64,000 nt of DNA from Steinernema hermaphroditum (Eukaryota > Nematoda > Chromadorea > Rhabditida > Steinernematidae), in assembly GCA_030435675.1 (NCBI GenBank), contig CM059623.1, positions 584,012 through 648,011 on the forward strand, in the 5' to 3' direction. Made by a program: the position numbers and the translations under genes. The notes beneath the pieces were generated by a model. The model had not been told where the DNA came from and searched no databases. It worked only from the letters and a program-made list of their open reading frames with translations. Of the stretch, positions 42,629 through 54,955 are shown one piece after another (within the stretch, counting starts at the first letter, position 1; each line of letters begins with the position of its first letter).

Positions 42629-44045
42629 CTTGAGGAAGTGATGAGCATCTGGGGCCATCTGGCTTAAATACGGTACGGTAAGTGGAGCACACAATGAATA
42701 TGAGGAAAGAAAAAAACGAGGAAATGCACTACTGCTACACTACACAACAGAATTCCTCTGAGTGCATTGCGATAAGAGGAGGATGTTGCGGTTTTTTGTC
42801 CATTCTGTGACTGAAAAATCAACAAAAACCGTAGTGCCAATCTATAGAAACACGGAAAATTCCCAATTCCCATGTTTCAATGCACTTTTAGGTAAACAGC
42901 GACCTTTACTCTGTGGATGAGAACAGACAGGCCTCGTTGAAGTGCACTCTTGATATGACAAAGAGATCCGTAAATACCATCTCTGCTAGAGTGGCTGAAG
43001 TACTAGGAGCCTTGTCCGAAAATTGGGCATTTAATCACAAGTTCACATTGTACTTCGCCTGGTGCTGAGAGATTTTTCATTTTGATTCCCTTTGCTGTCC
43101 CTTTTTGATGTGTGTCCCCAATGGTCCAATCGCTTTCTCACTCGTTCGCTCGAATGAGCTCAGAGAGCGGTCCTGTTCCCGCAATGATAGACCTAATTGC
43201 CTTACTTCAAGGCGAAATGCCTCCATGAAATAATTTACTGTAGCCTTAAAACGTGCAGACTTTGTGAATGTGCTTTTCTATGCTTGCTGATAAGATCAGA
43301 GCAGCTACAGTAGGCAGTAAACATCTACGTAACGCAAAAAGTCAAAAGTGCAATGGCACGAAGTGATTCACTTTCCCTTGCCACGTGTTGAGTACACGTC
43401 TACTGTATGGAGTGATCAATTAAAGTCACCACCACTAAGAACTGAAAGGAGGATTTTTATAAATGCGCTGACGACATGAAGATATATTGCATTGGTAGTC
43501 CATGGCCAAGACAATGTATACTACTATTAGACTTATGATTATTCAAACGATTCATGGGGTCTATCCATCTCTGTTCCAAATACACAAGTTCTTCATGTGG
43601 AACGATGAGGGTCTTAGCGTAAAGTCGACTACTGTTTGAATGATACAGAGATCTTGGTGGTTTCAATGGTAAACGACCTGACAGTCACATATGCTAGCAA
43701 GCTCTCCTTTCGATTTATATCCTCATGTGTCGCTCAAAAGCCAAAGCTCAAGCACTTGTTTGTGTAGGATGCCGAAGAACACCTGAAGGCACGCGCAACA
43801 CCATTCGACTACACTATTAAGCCACTGGCATAGAGGACTTCTCTTCCTCCTGTTTTTCTAGCACAATTGCCTCCGACTTGAATACTGTGCCTATACGCTT
43901 ATGATGTGTATATTGTGTGTTGTAATTTTCTATTTACTCGTTCGTAGTTTAACTATCGTGTTTGATTCGTACACGAAGCCTAAGAGCGCCCCGAATTCCA
44001 TAGACATTAAACTTTCATTAGATCCATCAATGACATCAGAGCATT
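42629..44045. other. Intergenic between P1 and P2
   Basis: P1 promoter side (GATAAG at 42771) and spacer. I see no gene; the 69-codon frames at 42664-42873 and 43457-43666 lack support. Confidence 0.4.
42771..42776. promoter_or_regulatory. GATAAG motif upstream of P1
   Basis: GATA-factor-type site about 145 bp upstream of the P1 start. Role inferred from recurrence across the cluster. Confidence 0.4.
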
Positions 44046-45631
44046 TCAGATGCAGTTGAACTCTCCGTTAGTGTGCAGCTCGATCCATTCACAATAGCGA
44101 GAGGTGCGAGTGTAGAACCCTGAAATGTACCGACTGTTCGGTCTACAGTAACTACAGGCTAACCGGGATATTTGCTCTGATCGGCCAGTTCCTCGATAGT
44201 GCCACCACCTCCACTAGTGATTCCCACCTGGTACCAGCGTCCCCCTTCTTGTGCCACCATGGGTCCGCCGCTATCCCCGGGTCCGCCACCGATTCCCATC
44301 GCTCCGGCACAGATCTGCTTCTCCCAGATGTAAAACTCGGGCCAGGCTTCTCTATAAGAGATGTTACTGATGAAATAGAATGTGCAGAACTTACTGACAC
44401 TGCTTTAGGGGGATTTGAGGAACGGAAACGTAAAGGAGGTGGCCGCTGAAGACTTTCTCAGTTCCCTTGACTGAAACGTGTCGACTTACAGTTGACCAGC
44501 ACAGTGTACAACCTACATCTACGTGTTCCGAAGCCCATGATGGTCAACCTCTGGTCCTTAAAGATGTGTGTATCGTCAGATTTGATGTCAATGGTGCGAA
44601 CAGTTGGAGTTATATCGAAAGGTTCGGCAACCTAGGAACAAATGTGGCACAAAACCTGGGACCGTTTTCAAATAAGAGGCAATCTAGCATTATGTGGACT
44701 GAATTGATCTTGAATCGGGGAGTCAGGTACAAAGTCACTTTCAAGCTTCCAAAACTCAATTCGAAAAAGCCTAGATATGAACAGGTCGTGTTCGATCAGT
44801 CATCTCCTTATGGAATCACCAGGAATTTCCTTGAGTCTGCAGCTTCTACTCAACTCACAATCACATAATTCTACATCATTCTGAGATGATTTGCCCAAGT
44901 TTTCGTGCAAAAGGACCGCTGATAAACAGATATCTGGGTCCTGGCAAGACGTACCTGATCGACACATTTTTTAAAGTGAGCTTCAGGCAAGATCGAGAGA
45001 GGACACGCCAGTTTATGTGAGCATGACTTCACACCATTCACAGCTCCGTCCATTCTACCTAATCCCGCCCAATTGGCGCCTCTCACTTGGGAATGTGGTT
45101 GGCGTTACAATCAGGTTTATGATACCAAACTGTCTAATGGAGCACATGTATAGAAAAGGCTATGATCAGATACTGTATGAGCTCCGCTAACCTCGACGAT
45201 TCCAATGTCGTCACGCGGGGGCCAGCCGAAGTCGTCGTGAGTGTAGTTGGACTTGATAAGCCTCACTTGCACTCCATCAGTTGAAGTTGGGTCAGTCAAA
45301 GTCGTGTCGAGACCCATCACGGCTGTAGACCCTGGAAGCATCCATTCCCCGACGCAATGGGCCGCTGTCAGAATATGCCTAGGTGTGATCAGAGCTCCCC
45401 CACAGCGGTCAGAGCCGTCTTCAGTGGTGATGTTGATGTAGACGAAGAAGGGGAACTGGCCCTGGTGGGCCTTGGATCCTCCGAAAATCTAAAAATTTCA
45501 CAAAATCTACACTGTTCAACGTCACTATCCAAGATTACCAGTTCAGCTGGGAGGACATCCGCACTCTTGGGGAGCGATGGAGCAGCAAGGGCTAACGAGA
45601 ACAAAGCCAACGTCCACACAAAGAATCTCAT
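44046..45631 (-). CDS. S1 serine protease P2
   Basis: Six exons: 45539-45631, 45192-45488, 44523-44631, 44395-44470, 44164-44351, 44046-44119; 278 residues. Signal peptide MRFFVWTLALFSLALAAP; mature start IFGGSKAHQGQFPFFVYINI; LTAAHC; DDIGIVE (catalytic Asp); GGGPGDSGGPM. Cys191 absent, Gly at 189. The third intron (44632-45191, 560 bp) is unusually large for this cluster and holds an open plus-strand frame that I regard as chance. Phases match P3-P6. NFTC-type glycosylation sites are not obvious. Confidence 0.88.
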
Positions 45632-45683
45632 CTTGAAGGACTGATCTGAACAGTTAGAGAAGGGAGCTTAAATCGATACAAAA

Positions 45684-45689
45684 GATAAG
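45684..45689. promoter_or_regulatory. GATAAG motif upstream of P2
   Basis: About 55 bp upstream of the P2 start; another TGATAAG follows at about 45729. Confidence 0.45.
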
Positions 45690-46173
45690 TCTCCATATGC
45701 AGTCATAAATGAACAAAGGCAGACGGTGATAAGGTAGCAGAGCCGATATCGATTATCTAAGTGACAGGTGGTGTCGAGTGAAAGAACATTTTTTTGGAAA
45801 AAAGGCAGACCGTAAACACCGAAAAACAGTTATGGTGAATATCATCTTCATCTCGACTGCGTAGGTGACCTGGTCCTATGTACGACTGTTTTAGTCTATT
45901 TGTCTATTCTGCGACCTGTAGACTTACTGGTTGTCGAACAGATACAGGCTACTTAATGGTCGGTGATGTGTAGAGACGATTACCCAGATGGTTTAAGCCA
46001 CTCATTCAGTATGCTGATGAACCCTTCCACAGAATGACAGTACCGACCCGTGAGACACTGTTGAGCAAAGCTATCTCCAAGACCACAGGCACTGTACCTT
46101 CTGAACCTAACAAAAGCATCGTGACTACTGTTAAAGCTCGATTTTATTTAGGATTCACTCTTATCCATCACCA

Positions 46174-47184
46174 TCAGATGCAATGGAACGCTCCATTAGT
46201 CTTCTCCGTCATCCAATCGCAGTACGAAGCGGTACGTGTGTGAATAGCTGAAAACGGTCGCTCAGTTATATCCCCGAAATAATCCAACTCACAGGGATTC
46301 TTATCTTGATGCTCCAGCTCGTTAGGGTCCGACGATCCAAAGGAGACGACGCCGACTTGGAAGTACTTTCCATCGTCGATCATAGCCACGGGTCCGCCAC
46401 TGTCTCCAGATCCGGTGCCCAGTCCGACGCCTCCAGCGCAGATCTGCTTGTCCCAGAGGTAGTAGCCCCAGCGCGCGCTGAAGAAGATGGGAGACTCAAG
46501 GGGCAAGCTCTGCGGAACTTACAGGCACACATCACGAGAAACGATAGGAATATAGCCGTATTGGAGGTACTTGACGTACTGGAGCTTCTTGTCGCGAACT
46601 AAACGACATGAACAAGGTCAGCATGGAGATCAAGACCTACCGCCAACTGGTCCAAATCCACAGATCACCGTCCAGTAGTTCTTCTGAAGTTCGAGGTCGT
46701 CCGCCTTGATGCTGATGAGCTGGACGTAGTTGGTGAGGTTGAAAGGCTCGTCGACCTAGAAGTTATCATTGCGAATGGAGGACTGGAGTGGGGACACCTC
46801 GAGGATGGCGATGTCGTTCCGAAGAGTATCGTTATAGTTGTACTCCTTGTGGGGAGTGGAAGAGATGATCTTTCGAATCTGCGTTCCAGGAGTCTTGAAA
46901 TAGGTCGTTTCGTCGACCAGACCCATCACGGCGATTCCGCCAACTCGGTCATCGGCGCAGTGGGCGGCGGTGAGGATGTGCTTTGGGGTGATGAGGGAAC
47001 CACCGCAGTTGTGGAGGTAGACGAAGTAGGGAAAGGCGCCTTGGTGAGCCGTGTCTCCGCCGAAGATCTACAATTTTGTGTACATGGCAGCTATTAAGAG
47101 ACATACCAGTTCGGAGGTGACAGGCTTGTTAGGAGCGGCCAGGGAGAGGCCGATGAAGAGGAGGACTACTAGAAGGAGTCTCAT
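46174..47184 (-). CDS. S1 serine protease P3
   Basis: Six exons: 47107-47184, 46798-47067, 46641-46755, 46523-46598, 46293-46477, 46174-46247; 265 residues. Signal peptide [18 protein letters not shown]; mature start [44 protein letters not shown]. Cys191 is replaced and position 189 is Gly. The pro-segment is the shortest in the cluster. All catalytic residues and splice sites are intact, so I expect an active chymotrypsin- or elastase-type enzyme. A TGATAAG lies about 85 bp upstream. Confidence 0.92.
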
Positions 47185-47265
47185 GGTTGGGAATGACTTG
47201 AAGGCGCTGTGTGATGGTTAAATAGGCGCCTCTGGAACAATCAAGTGATCGCGTGATTACTGAAG

Positions 47266-47272
47266 TGATAAG
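47266..47272. promoter_or_regulatory. TGATAAG motif upstream of P3
   Basis: Perfect TGATAAG about 85 bp upstream of the P3 start. Confidence 0.5.
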
Positions 47273-48468
47273 AGCCACGGTCGTCTTGATCTTGATGTTG
47301 AAAAGTGCATATCAAAAGGTCAGTGGAATCTTCCCGGTTCATGTGCACTAAGATGTCGGGATCTTATATCCATGTACGTCATTCAGATCGTCTGGATGGA
47401 TAGGCCATATTTGTTTGATGTGGAACATTGCCGGTGGACGAATTTATTTGCGATATCTAACATTTTACATGTTGTCGCACCCCATATTTAACCAACCTCC
47501 TCTGGCTTCTGTCGCCACTTTCTGCTGCCTAGCTTCTTCGTGAACTCATCACTCCATCGGGTTCGTGGTCATCCTAGAGACCTCTTCATGGGATGTGCAT
47601 CACCTATGGACATAGCAGTTCATGTGAAGGATGTTTGTGGAGGGTATTGTCTCATTTTGAGGGCCTAAACGGGTGTTATTGTATTCATTTGCCAGCTGTC
47701 TTTTTTGATCTCTAGATCACTCATTAGAGATCAAACAAGAAGGGAGCAATCACGCAGACATCGCTGATCTAGCATTTAGTTCATTTGTACTTCTTATCAA
47801 AGAGGATACTTGCTGATGTTCATCTCTTTGTGTCTCGGACAAAGGAAAGTTCACTTTGGGCTCAGTTTGCACTTTTGTTCACTTCCTTATCAGCCGTTTA
47901 GACGATCAACATTAAGTGATGCTATTGTGTTTTACTGACTGCACACTCCAGTGGCCACCATGTATGCAGTGAACCTGCAGAGTTTCGCTTATATATTATC
48001 CGCTTATAGATTTGATTTTGGATCCATTTCTCGAAATATACGCAATTCACTTTTTCTCTAGCTTAGACTTAAGGTTAGGGGTGAGCGGAGAAGTGGAGAA
48101 CCTTCGCAATCGATGTACAGCTCCAATTGGTGATTGATCTCACGGATACTGCCTTGAAATAGATCAGGAGGTTCAAATTCAAATGCCATTAGAATAAAAT
48201 GTGCACGAGCTGTACAACACCCATTCACTGTACGGGAACTTTATAAAGCAGTCAAAGTTACATGGGCGAGCTGCAGGCAGGGAGACCCTCTGTCATATTT
48301 ATCATTTGCACATCTGACGCCTTGTAATTAGGTTCAATAACGAACAGGTTCCCTCTTCCTTGTCAGAGATAACCAACTTCAACGGGCAACAGACCTCGAT
48401 CAATTCGGCTCACATCATATCGAGAACGGAGTACGCCTTACTATTCTTAGAATCAACTCCTTTTGTGC

Positions 48469-49200
48469 ATTTTCACAAGAAGCTCAGTGTTTGGTGCTTC
48501 AAATCTGACCTCGAAATGAACGAGGATGTTCCTGAGAGAATCACATGAAAACAGTTCTAAATCAGGACACAGCTTTCTTCAAAATACGGAGAGCTGAAGA
48601 GTGCAGACGGTTGACTTCTTATCAGCGACTTTTTTGAGAGAAGAAGAAGTGCGATCCACGTGATCGTCCTGTGTTATCTCGCTGATAAGCGATGGTTCGA
48701 TCGAAGAAGAGCTAGCACACAGGTCATAGAATCTACGTTTTAGGGTCAGTTAGGTTATGGTTCGAGGAAGAGAGTTGAAGATGAACATGTCAAGCGGAGG
48801 CAAATCTTCAATATTTGAACCTTAAGAGGGCAGTTTTCATTCATGTTCCTAACGATCGGTTCGTCCAATCGCTCTATTGAGTTGAGTGAGCGGTCGTACT
48901 TTGAAAAGATAAAACTGGAGACTAAGAGGACGGAAATGTAGAACGTGTTCTCATAGTGTTTTTTCGGTTTTATCTGTTTGTATCAAAAATAAAAATTGTG
49001 ATCGGGAGATGTGTGCACAGTCGAATGCTGTCTGCTCTGATAAGAAACCGGACCAGTCGACTTGTTTGTACGACCATAAACTCTTTTTTCTGCTTTATGG
49101 CCCCATCGATTCGTTCTTATCTTGAACCATAAAAAATCCAACAAAATTGCAACAAAGGAGGCACATGACCTAATGGACCCTTGTGCTTTAACTCTGGCCA
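48469..49200 (+). repeat. Direct repeat flanking P4-P6, left copy
   Basis: About 480 bp in two blocks nearly identical to 56509-57113, differing mainly by about 145 bp extra between the blocks. Contains GATA-type words. No transposon termini recognised. Confidence 0.8.
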
Positions 49201-49382
49201 AGAAGGCGAGGTCACTTCAAGCTGTCAGAGCGTTCTAGTTCTCGAATCACTGTAAATAGAGTCACAAACAAGTCATTTGATATAGTCACCGGAAATGAAC
49301 GGTTTTGTGATGGTGGTGGCTTAATCTGGCCGGACTTAGCTATGAAGCAGAATTGGGTAGCCGAAACTTCAAAAAGCGGTCT

Positions 49383-49562
49383 TTCTGTACGTAAAAAATG
49401 CAAATCGACGCTGATCTTTAAAGTGGTTGATAGGAAAGTGCAGAAGAGAGCAGACTGTAACCAAATGCACTTTTGTTTTTCCGCAAACAAAGACATCTAA
49501 TCACTGGACTTCGATGAGACAAGCATTCTTAGCTGATAAGAAGTGTCGATGCACTCAATGAT
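49383..49562 (-). repeat. Inverted repeat flanking P4, left arm
   Basis: Reverse complement of 51494-51672 with few differences. Contains TGATAAG next to GTGTCGATGCACTC. Confidence 0.8.
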
Positions 49563-49895
49563 CAGCGTCGACTTACATTTGTTACATTCCGTTTTTAGTT
49601 GAATGCGTGTGTTTCTGCATGGTCTAAGATGTGGACCGTGCAGAAGACATTAATATCCAACGACCACATCAGAGATCAGATCAGATATAATAATAATTTT
49701 CGTAGGCGTACTCGATACTGGCGTCGGAGTGGTGTCCAAGTGATTGTTATCCGGTAAACATGGGTCACCCGTTACCTTCATAGGCATTATAATAACTTTC
49801 TGAATCTCTTCCTAAATTCTGTTTTTCACACTCTTAGCGCTGTTTATGAAAGACGGAAATTTATTCACAAGATATATCTCATCAGTGCATCATAT

Positions 49896-50928
49896 TCAGA
49901 TGCATCGGAAAGCGCCATCGGTCTTCTCGGACATCCAGTCGCAGTAAGAAGCGGTGCGTATGTAGACACCTATGGGACTCAGATGCAAATTCTATCAAAA
50001 GTACTGTCTTACTTGGGTATTTATCCTGGTGCAGGAGGGCGGCAGATCTGCGCACACCATACGATACAACTCCGATCTGGAAGTACTTGTCGGCGTCCCG
50101 AACGGCCATGGGTCCGCCGCTGTCGCCGGGTCCGGTGCCCACCCCAGCAGCTCCTCCACAGATCTGCTTGTCCGAAAGGCCCCAGTAGCACCAGATTTTG
50201 CTGAAAGATCATGGATGCCTACTTGTTCTGAAGGATCACGCCTACCAGCACTGCGCACGATCAGCAATGGGGACATAGGCGTACTGGAGATACTTTTGAT
50301 AGACGAGTGTATTGTTGACAACTATAAAAAGGATAGGAAATAAAGGAGGAACGCTGCCGCTCACTGTCGACGGGTCCAAATCCAACGACAGTGGTCCAGT
50401 GTCTCTTCTGCAGCTCGGCGTCGTCGGCTTTGATCTCGACTACTTGGACGTAGTTAGTGATTTCGAAGGGCTGGTCGACCTAAGAAACCTGTATGTGAAA
50501 TGAGAGGAATTCTGTTGCACCTCTAGGATAGCGATGTCATTTTGGTAGGTTGTCCCATTGTAGTGGACGTGGGTCGAAACGGCGGCGATCTTTCTCATCT
50601 GCACTCCGTCGACACTTTCGTAGTTATATTTCTCGTCCAGTCCCATGATGACGTCGTCGCCAACGGAACTCTGGTCGACGCAGTGGGCAGCCGTGAGGAT
50701 ATGCTTAGGGGTGATCAGGGAGCCTCCACAGCCGGAGATCCTGGCGAAGTACGGAAAATGGCCTTGATAGGCGCGGTGCCCTCCAAATATCTGAATCTCT
50801 CCATTGGACTGTAGAATGAATCTTGAAATGAGCTACCAATTCCGAGGAAGCATGCTTGGGAGGTGGAAGAACCGGTGGAATCGGTTTGGAGGGAGCAGCC
50901 AGGGAGAGACGCAGATGATGAATCTCAT
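49896..50928 (-). pseudogene. S1 serine protease P4 with frame-disrupted first exon
   Basis: Exons 50837-50928, 50521-50790, 50365-50479, 50246-50321, 50013-50200, 49896-49969. The body is intact: [45 protein letters not shown]-terminal CDWMSEKTDGAFRCI. But exon 1 is 92 nt where paralogues have a multiple of 3. From the ATG the signal peptide MRFIIC runs into a wrong frame, while the family sequence RLSLAAPSKPIPP is in another frame without an ATG. As written the start cannot reach the protease frame. It may be a pseudogene, a sequence error, or have an unseen upstream start. Confidence 0.75.
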
Positions 50929-50937
50929 GTTGCAGAC

Positions 50938-50944
50938 TGATAAG
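50938..50944. promoter_or_regulatory. TGATAAG motif upstream of P4
   Basis: Perfect TGATAAG 10 bp upstream of the P4 ATG; another at about 51067. Confidence 0.4.
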
Positions 50945-51493
50945 ACAGCGATTGTTCTTTTGCTTTTATGGAAGTGATCTTGAAGTACATGACCAGGTCA
51001 CCCGACCAATTTTTGTAGATAAAAACGATCAGCTTCTGGGATCATGTGACTAAAGAAACGGGCAAATTGATAAGAACGACTACGGTCGGTTTTTTCGGTT
51101 GTCTAGCAGAGATAGATAGACTTATGTGACCGTCAAACCACCTGAACCTTTCTGGGATGTAATTTGGAACCCGATTTCTCAGAAGCTTGAACCCAAACTC
51201 AAACATATCCGGAATCAGTTCGGTTCGATGGTTAATCGTACCAAAATCTAAACTAAACAATCGAGCGCCTTCCCGAAAATTCAAAATTTGGAAAATAAGA
51301 CGCACAGATAGTATTTTCCTGCTAGAATTTTTAAATCGTTATAGCACCTGGTTTGGTGATAAATTCTGCGTCGGATGAAGAAAAAAAAACGCCAACAACC
51401 GCTCGCAGAATGTTCGGATAAGCGGTTTTTCCCGAATTGTCCTGAACTGTAAGCATCTGCCTTCCAAGGCTTATCAATCAATCTCTTCCTTTT

Positions 51494-51672
51494 TAGAACA
51501 CCGAGTGCATCGACACTTCTTATCAGCTAAGAATGCTTGTCTCATCGAAGTCCAGTGATTAGATGTCTTTGTTTGCGGAAAAACAAAAGTGCATTTGGTT
51601 ACAGTCTGCTCTCTTCTGCACTTTCCTATCAACCACTTTGAAGATCAGCGTCGACTTGCATTGGTTAAGACT
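51494..51672 (+). repeat. Inverted repeat flanking P4, right arm
   Basis: Partner of 49383-49562. Between P4 (ends 50928) and P5 (starts 52175) no gene is seen. Confidence 0.8.
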
Positions 51673-52174
51673 ACTTTTTCTGCTCAGAATACGTGGGTGA
51701 ATTTTCGGTTCAACGATGCGTACATAGTGGATGAAAAATCGAACAATCTTTTCCGCACGTCTATCTTATAACATCAATACTTAAGCAATGAAGAAAATAT
51801 CGAAAGAGACAAAACAGAGGATATTTCTCGCTGCTGATGTGTCATTGATGGTGAACCGGTCGGTGATGATGCTCTGAATATGACGAAGCTTCTCCTTCTC
51901 GAAGCATTTGTGACACACGGGCGGTTTCGGAGCCCGCATTTGGTTTACAAAGATGAGTCTTTGGTTCGGACGTTTTGTCTTCACCGATCGTATCCTCAGA
52001 GTGATGTTCAGGATGATATCTTGAGATGCAGCAGGAATCAAGAGGCGCGAGCCGTAGCCTGTAACGTACCTAAAGCTGCCTCAAGTGGGATGACCACATT
52101 TAACTGAACTTAAATAATCAACAAATTGAAAACTTTTGATTTATTTGACAAAGTCAGATATTGTACAAAACTAT

Positions 52175-53197
52175 TCAACTGCAACGGTAGGCTCCGTTCG
52201 TGTTCTCGAAGATCCAGTCGCAGTAGGAAGCGGTACGAGTGTAGACGGCTAAAATCGTACTTCTTATAACTCTTCAAGACGGGCTGAATCTTACATGGGT
52301 ACTTATTCTGATTCAGAAGACCATTTGACGAGCCAGCTCCATAAGAGACGAGTCCGATCTGGTAGTACTTTCCGTCGAGGTCGCGGACGGCCATGGGTCC
52401 ACCGCTGTCCCCGGGTCCGGTTCCAACTCGCTGAGCTCCACCACAGAGCTGCTTGTCCCATAAACCCCAGACGCACCACACCTTGCAGCACTCGTCGTGC
52501 GCCACAATGGGAACGTAAGCGAACTGGAGGTACTGTTGATAGACGAGGGTGTTGTTGACAACTAAAGGAGCAACTGATAAGAGTCAAAGGGAACCAGAAG
52601 ACTCACTGTCGGTGGGTCCGAATCCGGTAACCGTGGTCCAGTAGAGCTTCTGAAGTTCAGTGTCGTTCTTCTTGATGGTGATCAGCTGGGCGTAGTTGTT
52701 GATCTCGAATGGTTGATCGACCTGAAACGCTTCTTTTGTAATAGAAAAGAACAAGGGTTTGTGTACCTCAACGATGGCAATGTCGTCATGTTTGCTAAAC
52801 GTTCTTGTAGCTTCGTAGTCCTTATGGGGAGTGATGGAAACAATCTTCCTGATCTGCACTCCGTGGACACCTTCGTAGTTCTGGTCGTCGTCGATTCCAG
52901 CCACCACCTTCGTTCCGATTCTGCTCTCGTCGACGCAGTGGGCGGCGGTGAGGACGAGCTTGGGGGTGAGCAGGGAGCCTCCACAGCCGATGTCGTAGAG
53001 GTAGACGAAGTAGGGGAACTGGCCCTTGTAGGCGCGGTGTCCTCCGAAGATCTGAAAGATCCACTGTGAACTGCAACAAATGAAGAGTCCCTTACCAACT
53101 CCGAAGTAGCATGTCTCGGCTCTGCAGGAAATGGCCGGGGCGGCACAGCAGCCAAAGAAAGGCCGAGAAGAGCCAAGAAGGGTAGAATGTGTCTCAT
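52175..53197 (-). CDS. S1 serine protease P5, one intron lost
   Basis: Five exons: 53096-53197, 52767-53051, 52607-52721, 52295-52561, 52175-52248; 280 residues. Signal peptide MRHILPFLALLGLSLAAV; mature start [44 protein letters not shown]; ends CDWIFENTNGAYRCS. The fourth intron of its paralogues is cleanly absent: coding runs through the CC-KVWCVWGL junction where P4 has an intron inside the Cys codon. Cys191 absent, Gly at 189. Two TGATAA motifs lie within 90 bp upstream. Confidence 0.92.
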
Positions 53198-53282
53198 GTT
53201 GAAGACTGATAAATCTCTGGTGGCCCCTCCATTTTATAGAGCTTTCCTAAGTACGTTGATAGGTCACGCGACGAGCTCCGGT

Positions 53283-53289
53283 TGATAAG
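53283..53289. promoter_or_regulatory. TGATAAG motif upstream of P5
   Basis: About 90 bp upstream of the P5 start; TGATAA also at 53208-53213 and CGATAAG at about 53336. Confidence 0.5.
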
Positions 53290-54121
53290 AAGAACAATTT
53301 GGTCAATCGTGCGTCTGTGAAGGGCAAAAACCAAACGATAAGAAGTGAACAACACGCAACCTACAGACAGAGACAAAGTTGTAGAATACTACAGAACCTC
53401 AGCCTCAGAAGCTTTTCAAGATCAAGTGGATTTCTATTGATGAAACATGCAGTTTGGTTTCAAAAGAGGAAGTGCATTCTGGTTACTTCGGTGTGTACTA
53501 TTCTTTCTCCTCTTCCCTTTAAGATTCATTCGATTTCACGTTGCACTTACCGTTAGCTTATACTTCCATGCTGAAGACACATGACAGATCTATTTTTGGT
53601 ACGACAAGGAAGTGACGATTTATGTGAAAAATGTGAAACGACTTGACACTGCTTGATTGTCGAGACCATATGATGTCATTTACTTTCTGTTTTCTTTCAC
53701 CCAGTTGCTATTGGGTCTTTCATTAGTGTCCACAACGATTCTTATGTTCGGTAAAGCTAGTTGTTATCTTTAAGATGAACAAATACTCAATTTTTTAAAA
53801 TTATACTTTAATTGTTATTATATAATTATAGTACTCTCCTCAACTTTCCTCTCTTACTATGTTCCTTTGTCTCCACAGTCTCTGTGGCCCCTGTGTCTAG
53901 TTATTTCGATACCATCTCAACGCGCATGGTGAGAAACTAACATTCTTTCATTCTTAAACATATATTCTTTGGACGGATTTTGAAGTACATGGAAGTGCGA
54001 GTTTGAAGAACGGATTAATTTGTGGACTTTTGTTATTTTTGGAAGCAATCAGATGCGTGTACTTTGCAACAGGGAGAGTTCTCGTCGCTCTTGGATATTC
54101 GTCCTTAAGATGAGACACTAT

Positions 54122-54190
54122 CAGAGATGCCAACTGAGCCGAGCCAGAATCGCCCTAGCGGAACCGGTGCGAAGAGAACGCAGACGTCGA
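54122..54190. mobile_element. hAT-like terminus fragment
   Basis: CAGAGATGCCAACTGAGCCG matches the terminus and following GAGCC words of the element at 30880. No partner end or target duplication found. Confidence 0.4.
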
Positions 54191-54429
54191 GAGACAATGG
54201 GCATGGGGTCAGAGGGCGACAAACCTCAACGAAACAACGATTGTACCCTGAACTTGGCGCGCAGGGGCAATCGTGGCAGGGTCCAACATTTTCGATCGTT
54301 CCTTTCGATCTGGTATTTGATGAAACAGCCTACATTGCGCCTCGCCTTATGAAAAAATTCCTGTAGAGCTGAGACTCAACTTCAACTCCCATTTACTATA
54401 CGTTGCTGAGCGAAAAAGCTTTAAGAATC

Positions 54430-54565
54430 CTTTCTCTCATGATAAAAGTGTTTCGTAGTATCAGGGCGTTCAGTATGTAGGCGCTGATCTGTTCCAGTGG
54501 CCACTGGAGGAAGGTCAGCTTCTGGCGCTTGTCTTTCATGCTCCGGTTCTGGAACTACACCTGAA
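54430..54565 (-). pseudogene. Even-skipped/Vab-7-like homeobox fragment
   Basis: Minus strand reads helix 3 of a homeodomain, FQNRSMKDKRQK, preceded by GTG TAG where the family has Val-Trp, so the invariant Trp codon is a stop. The tail LTFLQWPLEQISAYILNAL resembles the WP...AAYIL region after the Eve homeodomain. A CTTGTTTCAG acceptor lies just before it. Upstream helices are not recognisable. Other homeobox classes are possible. Confidence 0.6.
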
Positions 54566-54955
54566 ACAAGGGATTCCAAAAGCAGAAGTAGCGAAGGGAA
54601 ACGTTAACAACAGTGCCGTTTCGTGTACCGATTTCCAGTCATCATTCGTCGATGAGATGTCTTCCATTTTCATGTCGATCCAGACCGATCGAGCGATGTA
54701 TTCTTGTGATAACAATGTGGCCGACGATAGAAGAAGCCGCACCCTGAGCTCGAAAGGTCAGAAAGAAAGATTGCTGATCGGATGCACTTTTGGGGTTCAC
54801 GTAAACAAAGCACTTTCCCGGTTATAGCATCGGCGTCTGAAGGTGATAAGTGGGTAACGTGCAGGTGACGCAACAGAACAGAGGACCGAGAATTTGCTAT
54901 TGTGAGGCGCCCGAAGCTCTTATGAATGTCAAAATCAATCTGTTATCGTTGTTTC

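Larger units (their letters stand above)
47273..49895. other. Intergenic between P3 and P4, repeat-containing
   Basis: No gene. Holds 48469-48740 and 48988-49200 (direct copies at 56509-56795 and 56897-57113) and 49383-49562 (inverted copy at 51494-51672). Several CTTATCA/TGATAAG words occur (about 47870, 48619, 48681, 49040, 49530). Confidence 0.6.

Noticed and set aside
44467..44868. 134-codon plus-strand frame inside protease P2
   Set aside because: It overlaps two P2 exons antisense and the remainder lies in the P2 intron; no family resemblance or start context.
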